64,000 nucleotides of DNA from Microvirga flavescens (lineage in GTDB: Bacteria > Pseudomonadota > Alphaproteobacteria > Rhizobiales > Beijerinckiaceae): contig NZ_QMKH01000001.1 in assembly GCF_003290125.1 (NCBI RefSeq), forward strand, positions 124,001-188,000, in the 5' to 3' direction. Position 1 is the first letter of the stretch. Every line of letters starts with the position of its first letter. Both the position numbers and the translations under genes were made by a program. Positions 26,791 to 35,138 of this stretch are shown piece after piece. Under the pieces are notes generated by a model. The model had not been told where the DNA came from and searched no databases. It saw nothing but the letters and a program-made list of their open reading frames with translations.

Positions 26791-28449
26791 ATGGCGAGGC
26801 GGAGCCGGGCCGGGCTTTTCGGTGGCGTGTTGTGGGATTCCTGCGGTTTTGCGCGATCCGGCGCTCTCACGACGGCGACGACGGCCTCCTCCGCGAACGC
26901 CGCCTATACTTGGCACCTTGCGACCGACACTCTGACCTGGGGGCCCAACGCCGCTGAGGCCTTGGGCGTTTCGGCGGACGACCTGCCGCGCACCGGAGCC
27001 GCTTTCGCAAACCTGACCGAGCGCCATAGCGGCCTGGACCGGCTCGCGGCGATCCTGTCCTGCGAGACCGCCCCGACCGATGACGGCACGCCGTTCGAAG
27101 CTCGCTATGCCCTGAGGCTCGATCCGGACCGGATCGTGATGATCGACGATGTAGGCTGCTTCTTCGTGGACGGGCATGGACGCCCCGCCTTCGTGCGCGG
27201 CCTTATCCGGGCCCAGCTCGGGGAGGAAACCGCCGCCCCCTCGCATGCCCCCATCGAAATGCGCTCCGCCCTTCTGGAGGACATTGCCGAGGACGTCGCC
27301 GAAACCCGAAACTCCCGTCATGCGGTGACGCTGATCGTCGGAACGGTGGAGCAATCCGCCGATGACGAAACAGCGCTAACGGAAATCGGCCGCTCAGTGC
27401 GCCGCCTTCTGCGCCGAAGCGACCATTTCGCCCTCTACGCGCCCGGCCGCTTCGCCCTGGCGCTGACCTCCTGCACAGGAGCGGAGGCGCAAAGCGCCAT
27501 GAACCGGGTGCTGCAGGTCATCGCCGCCAATCCGTCGCTGATAGAGGTCTCCGTTCGCCTCGGCGCGGCGAGCGCGCCCGATCATACAACGAATGCCGCC
27601 GATCTTCTGCGGCATGCCGAAAAGGCACTCGACCACGCCATCGTGCAGGGCGAGCGCGCGGGCCTCTATCACGAGCGCCTCGCAGCCAGCTCCCCGACAG
27701 CATCCGGAACGAGCCCTGAGGACGTGATCGACGCGCTCAATGGCCGCGAAATCGGCTTCCTCGCCCAGGCCATCGTCGATGCGGCGTCGATGCGCCCGAT
27801 CCTGTCCACGGTTCTGCCGCGCATCGACGCGAAGGGCGTCGTTGCCGCCGCGCAGGATCTCGCGCCGTCGATGGAGCAGGCAGGGCTCTCGCTTCTCCTT
27901 GACGGGCGCCTCCTCGAGCGCGCCGCCGATCATCTGGCGGAGCATCACAGCGAGGGCCTCGTGCTGCCCATCGCCCGCGCCACGCTGGAAGATCCGGAAT
28001 GGCTGGCGATGCTCGCCGCGCATCTCGGCATCCGGCCCGGCATCGCCTCGCGGCTGATCGTCAGCGTGCCGGAAGCCGCCCTCGGCTGCGAGGCCGCGCA
28101 AGGGCGCCTCGACGCCATGAAGGCGCTCGGCATCGGCCTTGCGCTTCGCGGGTTCGGCACGGGCTATCTCTCCGCTGAGCAATTGCACGGCCTGCCGGTC
28201 GATCTCGCGGTGATCGACGGCCGCTTCATCCAGACCCTCCATCGTTCGACGGAAGACCGCCTCTTCGTCCGCAAGTTGATCGAGAAGGCGCATTCCTGCG
28301 GCATCGCCACCATCGCCGAGTGGGTCGAGAGCGAGGAAACCGCGCGGCTTCTTTCGGAATGGGGCGTGGACTACCTCCAAGGCGGCCTGTTCGGCCCCGC
28401 GCTCAAGGCAGAGCGTGAGGCCGCGCCGCTTCAGGCACGGCGCGCCTGA
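26791..28449 (+). CDS. Degenerate PAS-GGDEF-EAL domain protein
   Basis: 552 residues from ATG 26791 (GTG 26788 adjoins it). Residues ~35-140 are PAS-like (YTWHLATDTLTWGPNAAEALG), ~165-300 a GGDEF-type fold with the GGDEF loop absent, and ~310-540 an EAL domain. The EAL active site is lost: the EALLR motif position reads ILSTVLPRI, and DDFGTGYSS is replaced by LRGFGTGYLS, so the metal-binding Asp pair is gone. The C-terminal AEWVESEETARLLSEWGVDYLQGGLFG is kept. It is therefore unlikely to make or break c-di-GMP and may bind a partner or act as a sensor. A GCGGGG/CCCCGC hairpin sits in the leader at 26753-26769. Neighbours: rpmF and convergent phaR. Confidence 0.85.
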   Translation: MARRSRAGLFGGVLWDSCGFARSGALTTATTASSANAAYTWHLATDTLTWGPNAAEALGVSADDLPRTGAAFANLTERHSGLDRLAAILSCETAPTDDGTPFEARYALRLDPDRIVMIDDVGCFFVDGHGRPAFVRGLIRAQLGEETAAPSHAPIEMRSALLEDIAEDVAETRNSRHAVTLIVGTVEQSADDETALTEIGRSVRRLLRRSDHFALYAPGRFALALTSCTGAEAQSAMNRVLQVIAANPSLIEVSVRLGAASAPDHTTNAADLLRHAEKALDHAIVQGERAGLYHERLAASSPTASGTSPEDVIDALNGREIGFLAQAIVDAASMRPILSTVLPRIDAKGVVAAAQDLAPSMEQAGLSLLLDGRLLERAADHLAEHHSEGLVLPIARATLEDPEWLAMLAAHLGIRPGIASRLIVSVPEAALGCEAAQGRLDAMKALGIGLALRGFGTGYLSAEQLHGLPVDLAVIDGRFIQTLHRSTEDRLFVRKLIEKAHSCGIATIAEWVESEETARLLSEWGVDYLQGGLFGPALKAEREAAPLQARRA

Positions 28450-28462
28450 AGCCCGGTCAAAG

Positions 28463-29041
28463 CTACTTGCGGGACAGCGTGTCGAGCTTGGCCTGCATGT
28501 CGGCCATCTGTTTCTTCAAGGCATCGAGATCGTTCGCCTCGGCGGCCTTGTCCTCGCTCTTTTCGGCGGGAGCCGCCCCGCCGGGGCGCGGCGCGAAGGG
28601 GGCGAACATGCGCATGGCATCGGTGAAGAAGCCCATGTTCTTCTGAACCTGCTCCTCCATCGCCTGGAAGGCGGAGGGCCCGAAGGCCTGGGTCATCTGC
28701 TCCCGGAGCTTCTGCTGCTCCTTGGAGAGATTGTTCATGGAGAATTCAAGATAGCTCGGCACCAGCGATTGCAGGCTGTCGCCGTAAAAGCGGATCAGCT
28801 GGCGCAGGAAGGTGACGGGCAGAAGGTTCTGCCCCTCCTTGCTCTCCTGCTCGAAGATGATCTGCGTCAGCACGGAGCGAGTGATCTCCTCGCCCGACTT
28901 GGCATCGTAAACGACGAAATCCTCGCCCTGCCGCACCATCGTGGCGAGGTCCTCGAGGGTCACGTAAGTGGATGTGCCCGTGTGGTAGAGGCGTCGATTG
29001 GCGTATTTCTTGATGACAGTCGGCTGCTTTTCCGTCGCCAT
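28463..29041 (-). CDS. phaR: Polyhydroxyalkanoate synthesis repressor PhaR
   Basis: 192 residues from ATG 29041 (MATEKQP); the open frame extends 37 codons upstream without family similarity. The N-terminal DNA-binding part is diagnostic: VIKKYANRRLYHTGTSTYVTLEDLA, then DAKSGEEITRSVLTQIIFEQE. The C-terminal third is Pro/Ala-rich and ends in a short coiled coil (LDALKKQMADMQAKLDTL). PhaR senses PHA granules and represses phasin and other PHA genes. It is divergent from phaA across a 253-base gap, the classic arrangement. Confidence is very high. Confidence 0.95.
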   Translation of the reverse strand: MATEKQPTVIKKYANRRLYHTGTSTYVTLEDLATMVRQGEDFVVYDAKSGEEITRSVLTQIIFEQESKEGQNLLPVTFLRQLIRFYGDSLQSLVPSYLEFSMNNLSKEQQKLREQMTQAFGPSAFQAMEEQVQKNMGFFTDAMRMFAPFAPRPGGAAPAEKSEDKAAEANDLDALKKQMADMQAKLDTLSRK

Positions 29042-29294
29042 TTGGTCCCTGAACGATCCCTGAAAAATCCGACATGGCCGATGCTTCCGGTGCGGATCTG
29101 TCGGAAGCGCGGCAATGATGCTCAGATTATAGGCAATCCAGCAAGGCGGCAAAGCACCAAAAGTCTAAGGCCGGCCTCGCGGCGGCAGGGCCCTTAAGCC
29201 CTAGGGCGAACTTGACTCCCTCTCGCCGGAGGCGTTGATCGCGCTATGATCGGCGTCAGTCAGGAAACGCCGTCCGCCATGAGAGGAGATCGCA

Positions 29295-30473
29295 ATGGCC
29301 CAAAAAGACATCGTCATCGTCGGTGCCGCCCGCACCCCCGTCGGCTCGTTCAACGGTGCTTTCGCCAATACGCCCGCCCACGAACTCGGGGCGATTGCGA
29401 TCAAGGCAGCGCTCGAGCGCGCCAAGGTGGATGCTGCCGATGTCGATGAGGTCATCCTCGGTCAGATCCTCACCGCCGCTCAGGGGCAGAACCCTGCCCG
29501 CCAAGCCGCGATGGCCGCCGGCATCCCGCAAGAAAAGACCTCCTGGGGCCTCAACCAGCTCTGCGGCTCGGGCCTGCGCGCCGTGGCGCTCGGCCTGCAG
29601 CAGATCACCAATGGCGATGCGGACATCATCGTGGCGGGCGGGCAGGAATCCATGAGCCAGGCGCCGCACGCGGCCTATATGCGCGGCGGCACGAAGATGG
29701 GCGACCTGAAGCTCGTCGACACGATGCTGAAGGACGGCCTCACCGACGCCTTCCACGGCTACCACATGGGCAACACCGCCGAGAACGTGGCGCAGCGCTG
29801 GCAGCTCACCCGCGAGGAGCAGGACAAGTTCGCCGTCTCCTCGCAGAACAAGGCCGAGGCCGCGCAGAAGGCCGGCAAGTTCAAGGACGAGATCGTGCCG
29901 GTCACCATCTCGACCCGCAAGGGCGACATCGTCGTCGATCAGGACGAGTACATCCGCCCCGGCACGACCATCGACTCGGTCGCCAAGCTCAAGCCCGCCT
30001 TCACGAAGGAGGGCACGGTGACGGCGGGTAACGCTTCGGGCATCAATGACGGCGCGGCAGCCCTCGTTCTCATGAGCGCCGAGGAAGCCAAGAAGCGCGG
30101 CCTGAAGCCGCTCGCGCGCATCGTCTCCTGGGCGACGGCGGGCGTCGATCCGGCGGTGATGGGCACGGGCCCGATCCCGGCTTCGCGCAAGGCGCTGGAG
30201 AAGGCCGGCTGGAAGGTGTCCGATCTCGATCTCGTGGAAGCCAACGAGGCCTTCGCCGCGCAGGCTCTCGCCGTGAACAAGGACATGGGTTGGGATCCGT
30301 CCATCGTGAACGTGAACGGCGGCGCCATCGCCATCGGCCACCCGGTCGGCGCGTCGGGCGCGCGCGTGCTCGTGACCCTGCTCCATGAAATGGGCCGCCG
30401 CGACGCCAAGAAGGGCCTCGCCACGCTCTGCATCGGCGGCGGCATGGGCGTCGCCATGTGCGTCGAGCGCTGA
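29295..30473 (+). CDS. phaA: Acetyl-CoA C-acetyltransferase (beta-ketothiolase)
   Basis: 392 residues, the normal biosynthetic thiolase length. It condenses two acetyl-CoA to acetoacetyl-CoA in the cytosol, the first step of poly-3-hydroxybutyrate synthesis. The acyl-accepting Cys90 lies in [11 protein letters not shown], the general-base pair in [11 protein letters not shown], and the second Cys in [13 protein letters not shown] near the C-terminus. A strong ribosome site (GAGAGGAG) precedes ATG 29295. It is divergent from phaR and followed by phaB after 218 bases. The PHA synthase phaC is not in the window. Confidence 0.95.
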   Translation: MAQKDIVIVGAARTPVGSFNGAFANTPAHELGAIAIKAALERAKVDAADVDEVILGQILTAAQGQNPARQAAMAAGIPQEKTSWGLNQLCGSGLRAVALGLQQITNGDADIIVAGGQESMSQAPHAAYMRGGTKMGDLKLVDTMLKDGLTDAFHGYHMGNTAENVAQRWQLTREEQDKFAVSSQNKAEAAQKAGKFKDEIVPVTISTRKGDIVVDQDEYIRPGTTIDSVAKLKPAFTKEGTVTAGNASGINDGAAALVLMSAEEAKKRGLKPLARIVSWATAGVDPAVMGTGPIPASRKALEKAGWKVSDLDLVEANEAFAAQALAVNKDMGWDPSIVNVNGGAIAIGHPVGASGARVLVTLLHEMGRRDAKKGLATLCIGGGMGVAMCVER

Positions 30474-30691
30474 CAGCACCGTTCGCCGGTTGCGGAACCT
30501 GCCCCGTGACCGGCGGATATCGCCTAAAGAAGGATCATCGCACCCTTCAATGCGTCAGCAATCCTTCTAGGCTTCTCCGAAACGCGCACTAAGCTATGCA
30601 TTAGGACGACTCGCGCTGCCGGGTCGTCCCAACAAGAGGCTGGCCCGTTCGAGGCCGGTCCGCGGGGAACGGCTTTACGAAGGAGGAAGAC
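30474..30691 (+). promoter_or_regulatory. phaA-phaB intergenic region with hairpin, possible separate phaB promoter
   Basis: 218 bases without a gene, long for two consecutive operon genes. It holds a hairpin GGACGAC / GTCGTCC (30604-30629) about 60 bases before phaB, and a possible promoter (TTCTCC near 30574 with TATGCA 17 bases later). A GGAGG ribosome site precedes the phaB ATG. Confidence 0.4.
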
Positions 30692-31417
30692 ATGGCGCGC
30701 GTCGCTTTGGTTACCGGTGGCACTCGTGGCATCGGAGCCGCGATCTCGCAGGCGCTCAAGAATGCGGGCTATGCGGTCGCCGCCAACTATTGCGGCAACG
30801 ACGAAGCCGCGAAAGCCTTCCACGACAAGACGGGAATTCCCGTCTACAAGTTCGATGTCGGCGATGCGCAATTGTGCGAGACATCGATCCGCAAGATCGA
30901 ATCCGACATCGGCCCCATCGACATTCTGGTGAACAATGCGGGCATCACCCGCGACGGCATGTTCCATCGCATGACATTCGAGCAATGGTCGGCGGTCTTG
31001 CGCACCAATCTCGATTCCATGTTCACCTGTACCCGCCCCGTGATCGAGGGCATGCGCGAGCGCGGCTTCGGGCGCATCGTCATCATCTCCTCCATCAACG
31101 GCCAGAAGGGCCAGATGGGGCAGGCGAACTACTCCGCCGCGAAAGCGGGCGCGATCGGCTTCGCGAAGGCTCTGGCGCAGGAGAACGCCGCCAAGGGCAT
31201 CACCGTCAACGTCATCGCACCGGGCTATATCGGCACGGAGATGGTGCAGGCGGTGCCCGAGGAAGTGCTCAAGACCAAGATCCTGCCGCTGATCCCGGTC
31301 GGCCGTCTCGGCGAGGCGGAAGAAATCGCCCGCAGCGTGCTCTACCTCGCTGCGGACGAAGCGGGCTTCATCACCGGCTCGACGCTCGCCGTCAACGGCG
31401 GGCAATACATGGCCTAA
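30692..31417 (+). CDS. phaB: Acetoacetyl-CoA reductase
   Basis: 241 residues, short-chain dehydrogenase family. The NADPH-binding motif TGGTRGIG is at residues 8-15, NNAG follows near 87, the catalytic Ser/Tyr/Lys appears in the region IISSINGQKGQMGQANYSAAK, and the PG motif in IAPGYIGTEMV. It reduces acetoacetyl-CoA to (R)-3-hydroxybutyryl-CoA. The segment GITRDGMFHRMTFEQW is characteristic of PhaB rather than FabG. Downstream of phaA with a GGAGG ribosome site. Confidence 0.94.
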   Translation: MARVALVTGGTRGIGAAISQALKNAGYAVAANYCGNDEAAKAFHDKTGIPVYKFDVGDAQLCETSIRKIESDIGPIDILVNNAGITRDGMFHRMTFEQWSAVLRTNLDSMFTCTRPVIEGMRERGFGRIVIISSINGQKGQMGQANYSAAKAGAIGFAKALAQENAAKGITVNVIAPGYIGTEMVQAVPEEVLKTKILPLIPVGRLGEAEEIARSVLYLAADEAGFITGSTLAVNGGQYMA

Positions 31418-31491
31418 AATCCCGGCTGCGACCAAGCCCCTAGACAGAAAGCCACTCCCCTCTTCGGCCGCTTTGCTTTATGCGAAGCGCC

Positions 31492-32376
31492 ATGACGACA
31501 CGCACCGCCACCTTCATCGGCCTTATCGCCATTCTGCTCTGGTCGCTTCTTGCCATGTTCACGGCGGCAACGGGCAAGATCCCGCCTTTTCAGCTCGCGG
31601 CCATGACCTTCCTCATCGGCGGGTTCGTGGGCGTGGGAAGCTGGATCGTGCGGCCGGGGGGCATCGCCGCTTTGCGTCAGAAGCCCATCGTCTGGGCGCT
31701 CGGCCTCGGCGGGCTGTTCGGATATCACGCGCTCTATTTCGCGGCCCTGCGTCTCGCACCGCCCGCGGAAGCAGGCTTGCTCAACTATCTCTGGCCGCTC
31801 TTGATCGTGCTGTTCTCATCATTCCTGCCCGGCGAGCGCTTGAAGCCCGCCCATATTGTCGGCGCGCTTCTCGGATTTGCGGGCGTCGTCATCCTCATCG
31901 CGGGGCGCGGAGCGCTCGATGCGCGAGCGGAATACATGCCGGGCTACATCTGCGCCTTCATCGCCGCCTTCGTGTGGTCGGCCTATTCGGTGCTTTCGCG
32001 CCGGTTCGGGCAGGTGCCGACGGATGCGGTGGCGGGCTTCTGCCTCGCCACGGCGGCTTTAAGCCTTCTCTGCCACCTCGCCTTCGAGACAACCGTGTGG
32101 CCGGAGAACGCCCTGCAATGGGCCTGCATCGTCGCGCTCGGCCTCGGGCCTGTCGGCGTGGCGTTCTATGTCTGGGACATCGGCATGAAGCGCGGCGACA
32201 TCCGCTTTCTCGGCGTCGCCTCTTACGCGACACCGGTTCTCTCGACGCTGCTTCTCGTCGTCAGCGGCTTTGCCGAGGCGACGGCGACCCTCGCGCTCTC
32301 CTGCGCGCTGATCGTCACCGGGGCGCTGGTTGCGACCTTCGGCGCGCGCTCGCGCCCGGCCGCGAAGGAAGTCTGA
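31492..32376 (+). CDS. EamA/DMT-family transporter (YddG-like)
   Basis: About 294 residues from ATG 31492; ATG 31480 is in frame. Ten hydrophobic helices in two EamA repeats (repeats start near ATFIGLIAILLWSLLA and MPGYICAFIAAFVWSAY), with the Pro-rich end GERLKP after the first repeat. The style resembles YddG, an exporter of aromatic amino acids and analogues. Inner-membrane exporter, substrate unproven. Convergent with the downstream GNAT gene, three bases apart. Confidence 0.85.
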   Translation: MTTRTATFIGLIAILLWSLLAMFTAATGKIPPFQLAAMTFLIGGFVGVGSWIVRPGGIAALRQKPIVWALGLGGLFGYHALYFAALRLAPPAEAGLLNYLWPLLIVLFSSFLPGERLKPAHIVGALLGFAGVVILIAGRGALDARAEYMPGYICAFIAAFVWSAYSVLSRRFGQVPTDAVAGFCLATAALSLLCHLAFETTVWPENALQWACIVALGLGPVGVAFYVWDIGMKRGDIRFLGVASYATPVLSTLLLVVSGFAEATATLALSCALIVTGALVATFGARSRPAAKEV

Positions 32377-32379
32377 CGA

Positions 32380-33129
32380 TCAGGCGCGCGGCAGAACGCG
32401 ATGCCGGTAACGATAAGCAGGCTTGAAGCCGAGCCTTTCATAGAGTTTGCGGGCGATAGCGTTTTCCTCGCGTACCTGAAGGTAGGCGCTGTGCGCACCC
32501 GCCACGCGGCCCCAGGCCATGAGGCTCGTTACGATGCGCCGGCCAAGGCCTGCGCCGCGCATCTGCGGGGAGACGACGATGTCGTAGAGCCCGACATAAC
32601 CGCGCTCCACCACGCCAAGCCCCCAAGCCACCGCCTTGCCGTCGCGATGAAGGGTCACGAAGGCGGCCTTCTGGCGAATGCGCGAGATGATTTCGAACAG
32701 CGTCGCGTCATCGGCCTTGTCGGCCCCGTAGGAATGTGCCGTCTCCCGCGCCCAGCGCGTTGTCGCTTGCGTCTCGATCAGCACATCCGGATCGGCCTCG
32801 ACATCTCCTGCGAGCGAAGCCTGCAGCGCGAGGGTCGGCTCGACTTCCTGAAAGCCGCGCACTTGGAGCAACGCATCGACGCTCGCCGCCTCGATGCCGG
32901 GAAGCCGGAAGGTCGGCATCACCCCCGCAGCATGAAACTGCGCGATCATGTGATCGAGAAGCTCTTCATCGAGGCTCAGCCCCGGCGCGAACGGCGTCAC
33001 CGAATTGGCGCGCTTCGAATAACCCTTCGCGAGACGAAGCATCCACCCGTCATGGACCTGATAGTCGAACGAGGGCCACGCATTGAGAAGGCGGCTCTCG
33101 AGCGCGAGAGTCAGGTTGGCATCGGTCAT
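32380..33129 (-). CDS. GNAT family N-acetyltransferase
   Basis: 249 residues. The C-terminal half is a typical GNAT domain: VGLYDIVVSPQMRGAGLGRRIVTSLMAWG includes the acetyl-CoA-binding QMRGAGLG motif, and LQVREENAIARKLYERLGFKPAY is the last motif. The N-terminal ~100 residues form an extra domain starting WPSFDYQVHDGWMLRLAKGYSKRANSV, typical of a large GNAT subgroup whose members are seldom characterised. It lies downstream of gloB by 58 bases and may share its transcript. Substrate unknown. Confidence 0.85.
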   Translation of the reverse strand: MTDANLTLALESRLLNAWPSFDYQVHDGWMLRLAKGYSKRANSVTPFAPGLSLDEELLDHMIAQFHAAGVMPTFRLPGIEAASVDALLQVRGFQEVEPTLALQASLAGDVEADPDVLIETQATTRWARETAHSYGADKADDATLFEIISRIRQKAAFVTLHRDGKAVAWGLGVVERGYVGLYDIVVSPQMRGAGLGRRIVTSLMAWGRVAGAHSAYLQVREENAIARKLYERLGFKPAYRYRHRVLPRA

Positions 33130-33187
33130 GAAAAAAGGCTCCGGAACGAGCGCTGATGCTAAACCTCAGCCCCGCAATCCTGTCCAG

Positions 33188-33955
33188 TCAGAACCTGTTC
33201 TTCCACTCGCGCAGAGCCTGGAACACGCTGAACGCATCCGCGCCTTCGCACTGCACCGATTTGGCAAGAGCCGGCTCGCCCGCCCGCAGGAACGGGTTGG
33301 CTGCCTTCTCCTCGCCGATGGTGGTGGGAACGAGAAAGCGTCCTTCCTTCGCGGCGGCTTCGGCCTCCGCCACGCGCGCCCTCAAGGCCGCGTTGTCCGG
33401 GTCCGCCGCGAGCGCGAACTTTCCATTGGAGAGCGTGTAGTCATGCCCGCAATAGATCCGCACATCGTCGGGCAGCGCGGCGAGACGCTGGAGCGACGAC
33501 CAGAGATCGGAATAGCTGCCATCGAGCACGCGCCCGCAGCCGAGGGTGAAAAGGGTATCGCCCACGAACGCCGCGCGCTCGGCTTCGAACCAGTAGGAAA
33601 CATGGTCCGAGCAATGGCCGGGCGTCTCCCACACCTTCGCCTTCAGATCGCCCACGCTCACGATATCGCCTTCCTGGACATAAACGTCCGCATCAGGCAC
33701 CGCCTCGCGGGCCTTGAGCGGCGCGAGAATGCGGCAGCCGGTTTTGGCTTTCAGGCCCGCCGCCCCTTGAACGTGATCGAAATGGCGGTGGGTGATGAGA
33801 AGATCGGTGAGACGCCAGCCGGTCTGCTCCAACGCCGCGAGGATCGGCGCATCCTCCGGCGCGTCGATGGCCGCGCAGGCTCCCGTCTTGGGATCGTGGA
33901 CAAGAGCCCCGATATTGTCGGAGAGGCAGCGAAAGACATGGATCTGGGCGGGCAT
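33188..33955 (-). CDS. gloB: Hydroxyacylglutathione hydrolase (glyoxalase II)
   Basis: 255 residues from ATG 33955; the frame continues to 34018 through a repeat and is not coding there. Metallo-beta-lactamase fold with the two-metal motif THRHFDH (His56, His58, Asp60, His61), a further ligand in GHCSDHVSYW, and the Asp ligand in VGDTLF. The C-terminal helical region of about 80 residues, as well as the GHDYT ligand, matches GloB. It hydrolyses S-D-lactoylglutathione to D-lactate and glutathione. Divergent from the methyltransferase at 34231 across RIME-like repeats. Confidence 0.94.
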   Translation of the reverse strand: MPAQIHVFRCLSDNIGALVHDPKTGACAAIDAPEDAPILAALEQTGWRLTDLLITHRHFDHVQGAAGLKAKTGCRILAPLKAREAVPDADVYVQEGDIVSVGDLKAKVWETPGHCSDHVSYWFEAERAAFVGDTLFTLGCGRVLDGSYSDLWSSLQRLAALPDDVRIYCGHDYTLSNGKFALAADPDNAALRARVAEAEAAAKEGRFLVPTTIGEEKAANPFLRAGEPALAKSVQCEGADAFSVFQALREWKNRF

Positions 33956-33966
33956 GAGGAAACTCC

Positions 33967-34055
33967 AGAGCATTTTCAAGAAAAGTGGACGCCACTTTTC
34001 TTGAAGAAAATGCGCCACTCAAAAGTGAGAGCAAAATTTCTGATCGAATTTTGCT
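33967..34055. repeat. RIME-like palindromic intergenic element, copy 1
   Basis: Two consecutive palindromes. The first (33967-34012) has arms AGAGCATTTTC...AAGTGG and CCACTTTTC...AAAATGC around ACG. The second (34028-34055) is GAGCAAAATT / AATTTTGCTC with an 8-base loop. The double-palindrome layout and AGAGCAT...AAGTGGAC...ATGCGCC wording match the rhizobial intergenic mosaic (RIME1-like) elements. Confidence 0.75.
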
Positions 34056-34110
34056 CCAGCTTGATGTGTCGCGGTCTATCATGGGACAGTCCGCCCCCGA
34101 AACCAGCCCC

Positions 34111-34216
34111 AGAGCATGATCAGAACAAGTGGACACCGGTTGTTCGCCCGGATCATGCGCCAAATAAAGAAATCTGGAGTCTGATCGTGTTTCAAAGAGA
34201 CACGTTCAGACTCCAG
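34111..34216. repeat. RIME-like palindromic intergenic element, copy 2
   Basis: Same architecture as the neighbouring copy. The first palindrome (34111-34162) runs from AGAGCATGATCAG through AAGTGGACACCGGTTGTTC to GGATCATGCGCC. The second (34173-34216) is CTGGAGTCTGA / TCAGACTCCAG around a 21-base loop that has its own short stem. It ends 14 bases before the methyltransferase start and so probably lies in its leader. Confidence 0.8.
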
Positions 34217-34230
34217 GGCAAGGGAACAGG

Positions 34231-34974
34231 ATGAGCGTCGACATCACCGATCTGCGGAGCTTTTATGCCAGCCCGCTCGGCAATGTGACCCGCCGCTATG
34301 TCGGCCGCGCCATCGCCCGGTTCTGGGGGCAACTGGCGGGCCTGCGCGTGCTCGGCCTCGGCTACGCGCCGCCCTATCTCGGCACGATCCGGGAGGAGTG
34401 CGAGCGTGCCCTCGCCTTCATGCCCGCGAGCCAGGGCGTGGTGAACTGGCCGCGCTCGGGAGCCTCGGCCTCGACCCTCGTCGACCCTCTCATGATGCCG
34501 CTGCCGGACGCTTCCATCGACCGTGTTCTCGTGGTCCATGCGCTTGAAACCGTCGAGAGCCCGAGCGAACTCCTCAACGAGATCTGGCGCATCCTCACGC
34601 CGGGCGGGCGGATCATTGTCGTCGTGCCCAACCGGCGGGGCCTGTGGGCGCGCATGGACACGACGCCCTTCGGCTACGGCCAGCCCTTCAGCCGCACGCA
34701 GTTGAAGGCGCTCATGCGCCAGACCTGGTTTTCGCCGGAAGGCTGGGCCGAAACCCTCTACGTGCCGCCCATAGGGAGCCGCCTTCTGCTCCAGACGGCG
34801 CAGGCCTGGGAGCGGGTCGGGGCCAGTTGCTCCCTGCCCTTCGCGGGGCTCCACATCGTGGAGGCGACGAAGCAGCTCTACCATCCCGTCACCGTCCGCG
34901 CCCCGCGCCGGGCCCGCCGCTTCGCCCCGGTTTTCGTTCCGGCACCCGCCTCCCGGGTCGGCGAAGCGCCCTGA
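34231..34974 (+). CDS. Class I SAM-dependent methyltransferase
   Basis: 247 residues. The domain is visible as LRVLGLGYAPPYL (motif I, with an unusual proline-containing glycine loop), then MMPLPDASIDRVLVVHALE (motif IV region) and EIWRILTPGGRIIVVVPNRRGLWAR (motif V/VI). The C-terminal 90 residues are basic and Pro/Arg-rich. It resembles a conserved rhizobial methyltransferase usually found divergent from gloB, as here. Substrate unknown; UbiE/BioC-type small-molecule or protein targets are possible. Confidence 0.8.
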   Translation: MSVDITDLRSFYASPLGNVTRRYVGRAIARFWGQLAGLRVLGLGYAPPYLGTIREECERALAFMPASQGVVNWPRSGASASTLVDPLMMPLPDASIDRVLVVHALETVESPSELLNEIWRILTPGGRIIVVVPNRRGLWARMDTTPFGYGQPFSRTQLKALMRQTWFSPEGWAETLYVPPIGSRLLLQTAQAWERVGASCSLPFAGLHIVEATKQLYHPVTVRAPRRARRFAPVFVPAPASRVGEAP

Positions 34975-35138
34975 AACGGGCCGTTTTTCCTTGTAAAACC
35001 CGCATTCATGGGCGGCATTCGCAGTGGCAAACTTGACTTGTGACCTTCAAATCGCCAGTTTCCGCCCGACCGGCGGAGCGGACTTTGCAAGATCAGAGGT
35101 CCGGGTCAGCGCCGGTTTTTTGTTTTTCATAGAGTCCG

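Noticed and set aside
33956-34018. 21-codon upstream extension of gloB
   Set aside because: It reads through the first RIME-like palindrome; ATG 33955 gives the normal GloB start (MPAQIHVFRC).
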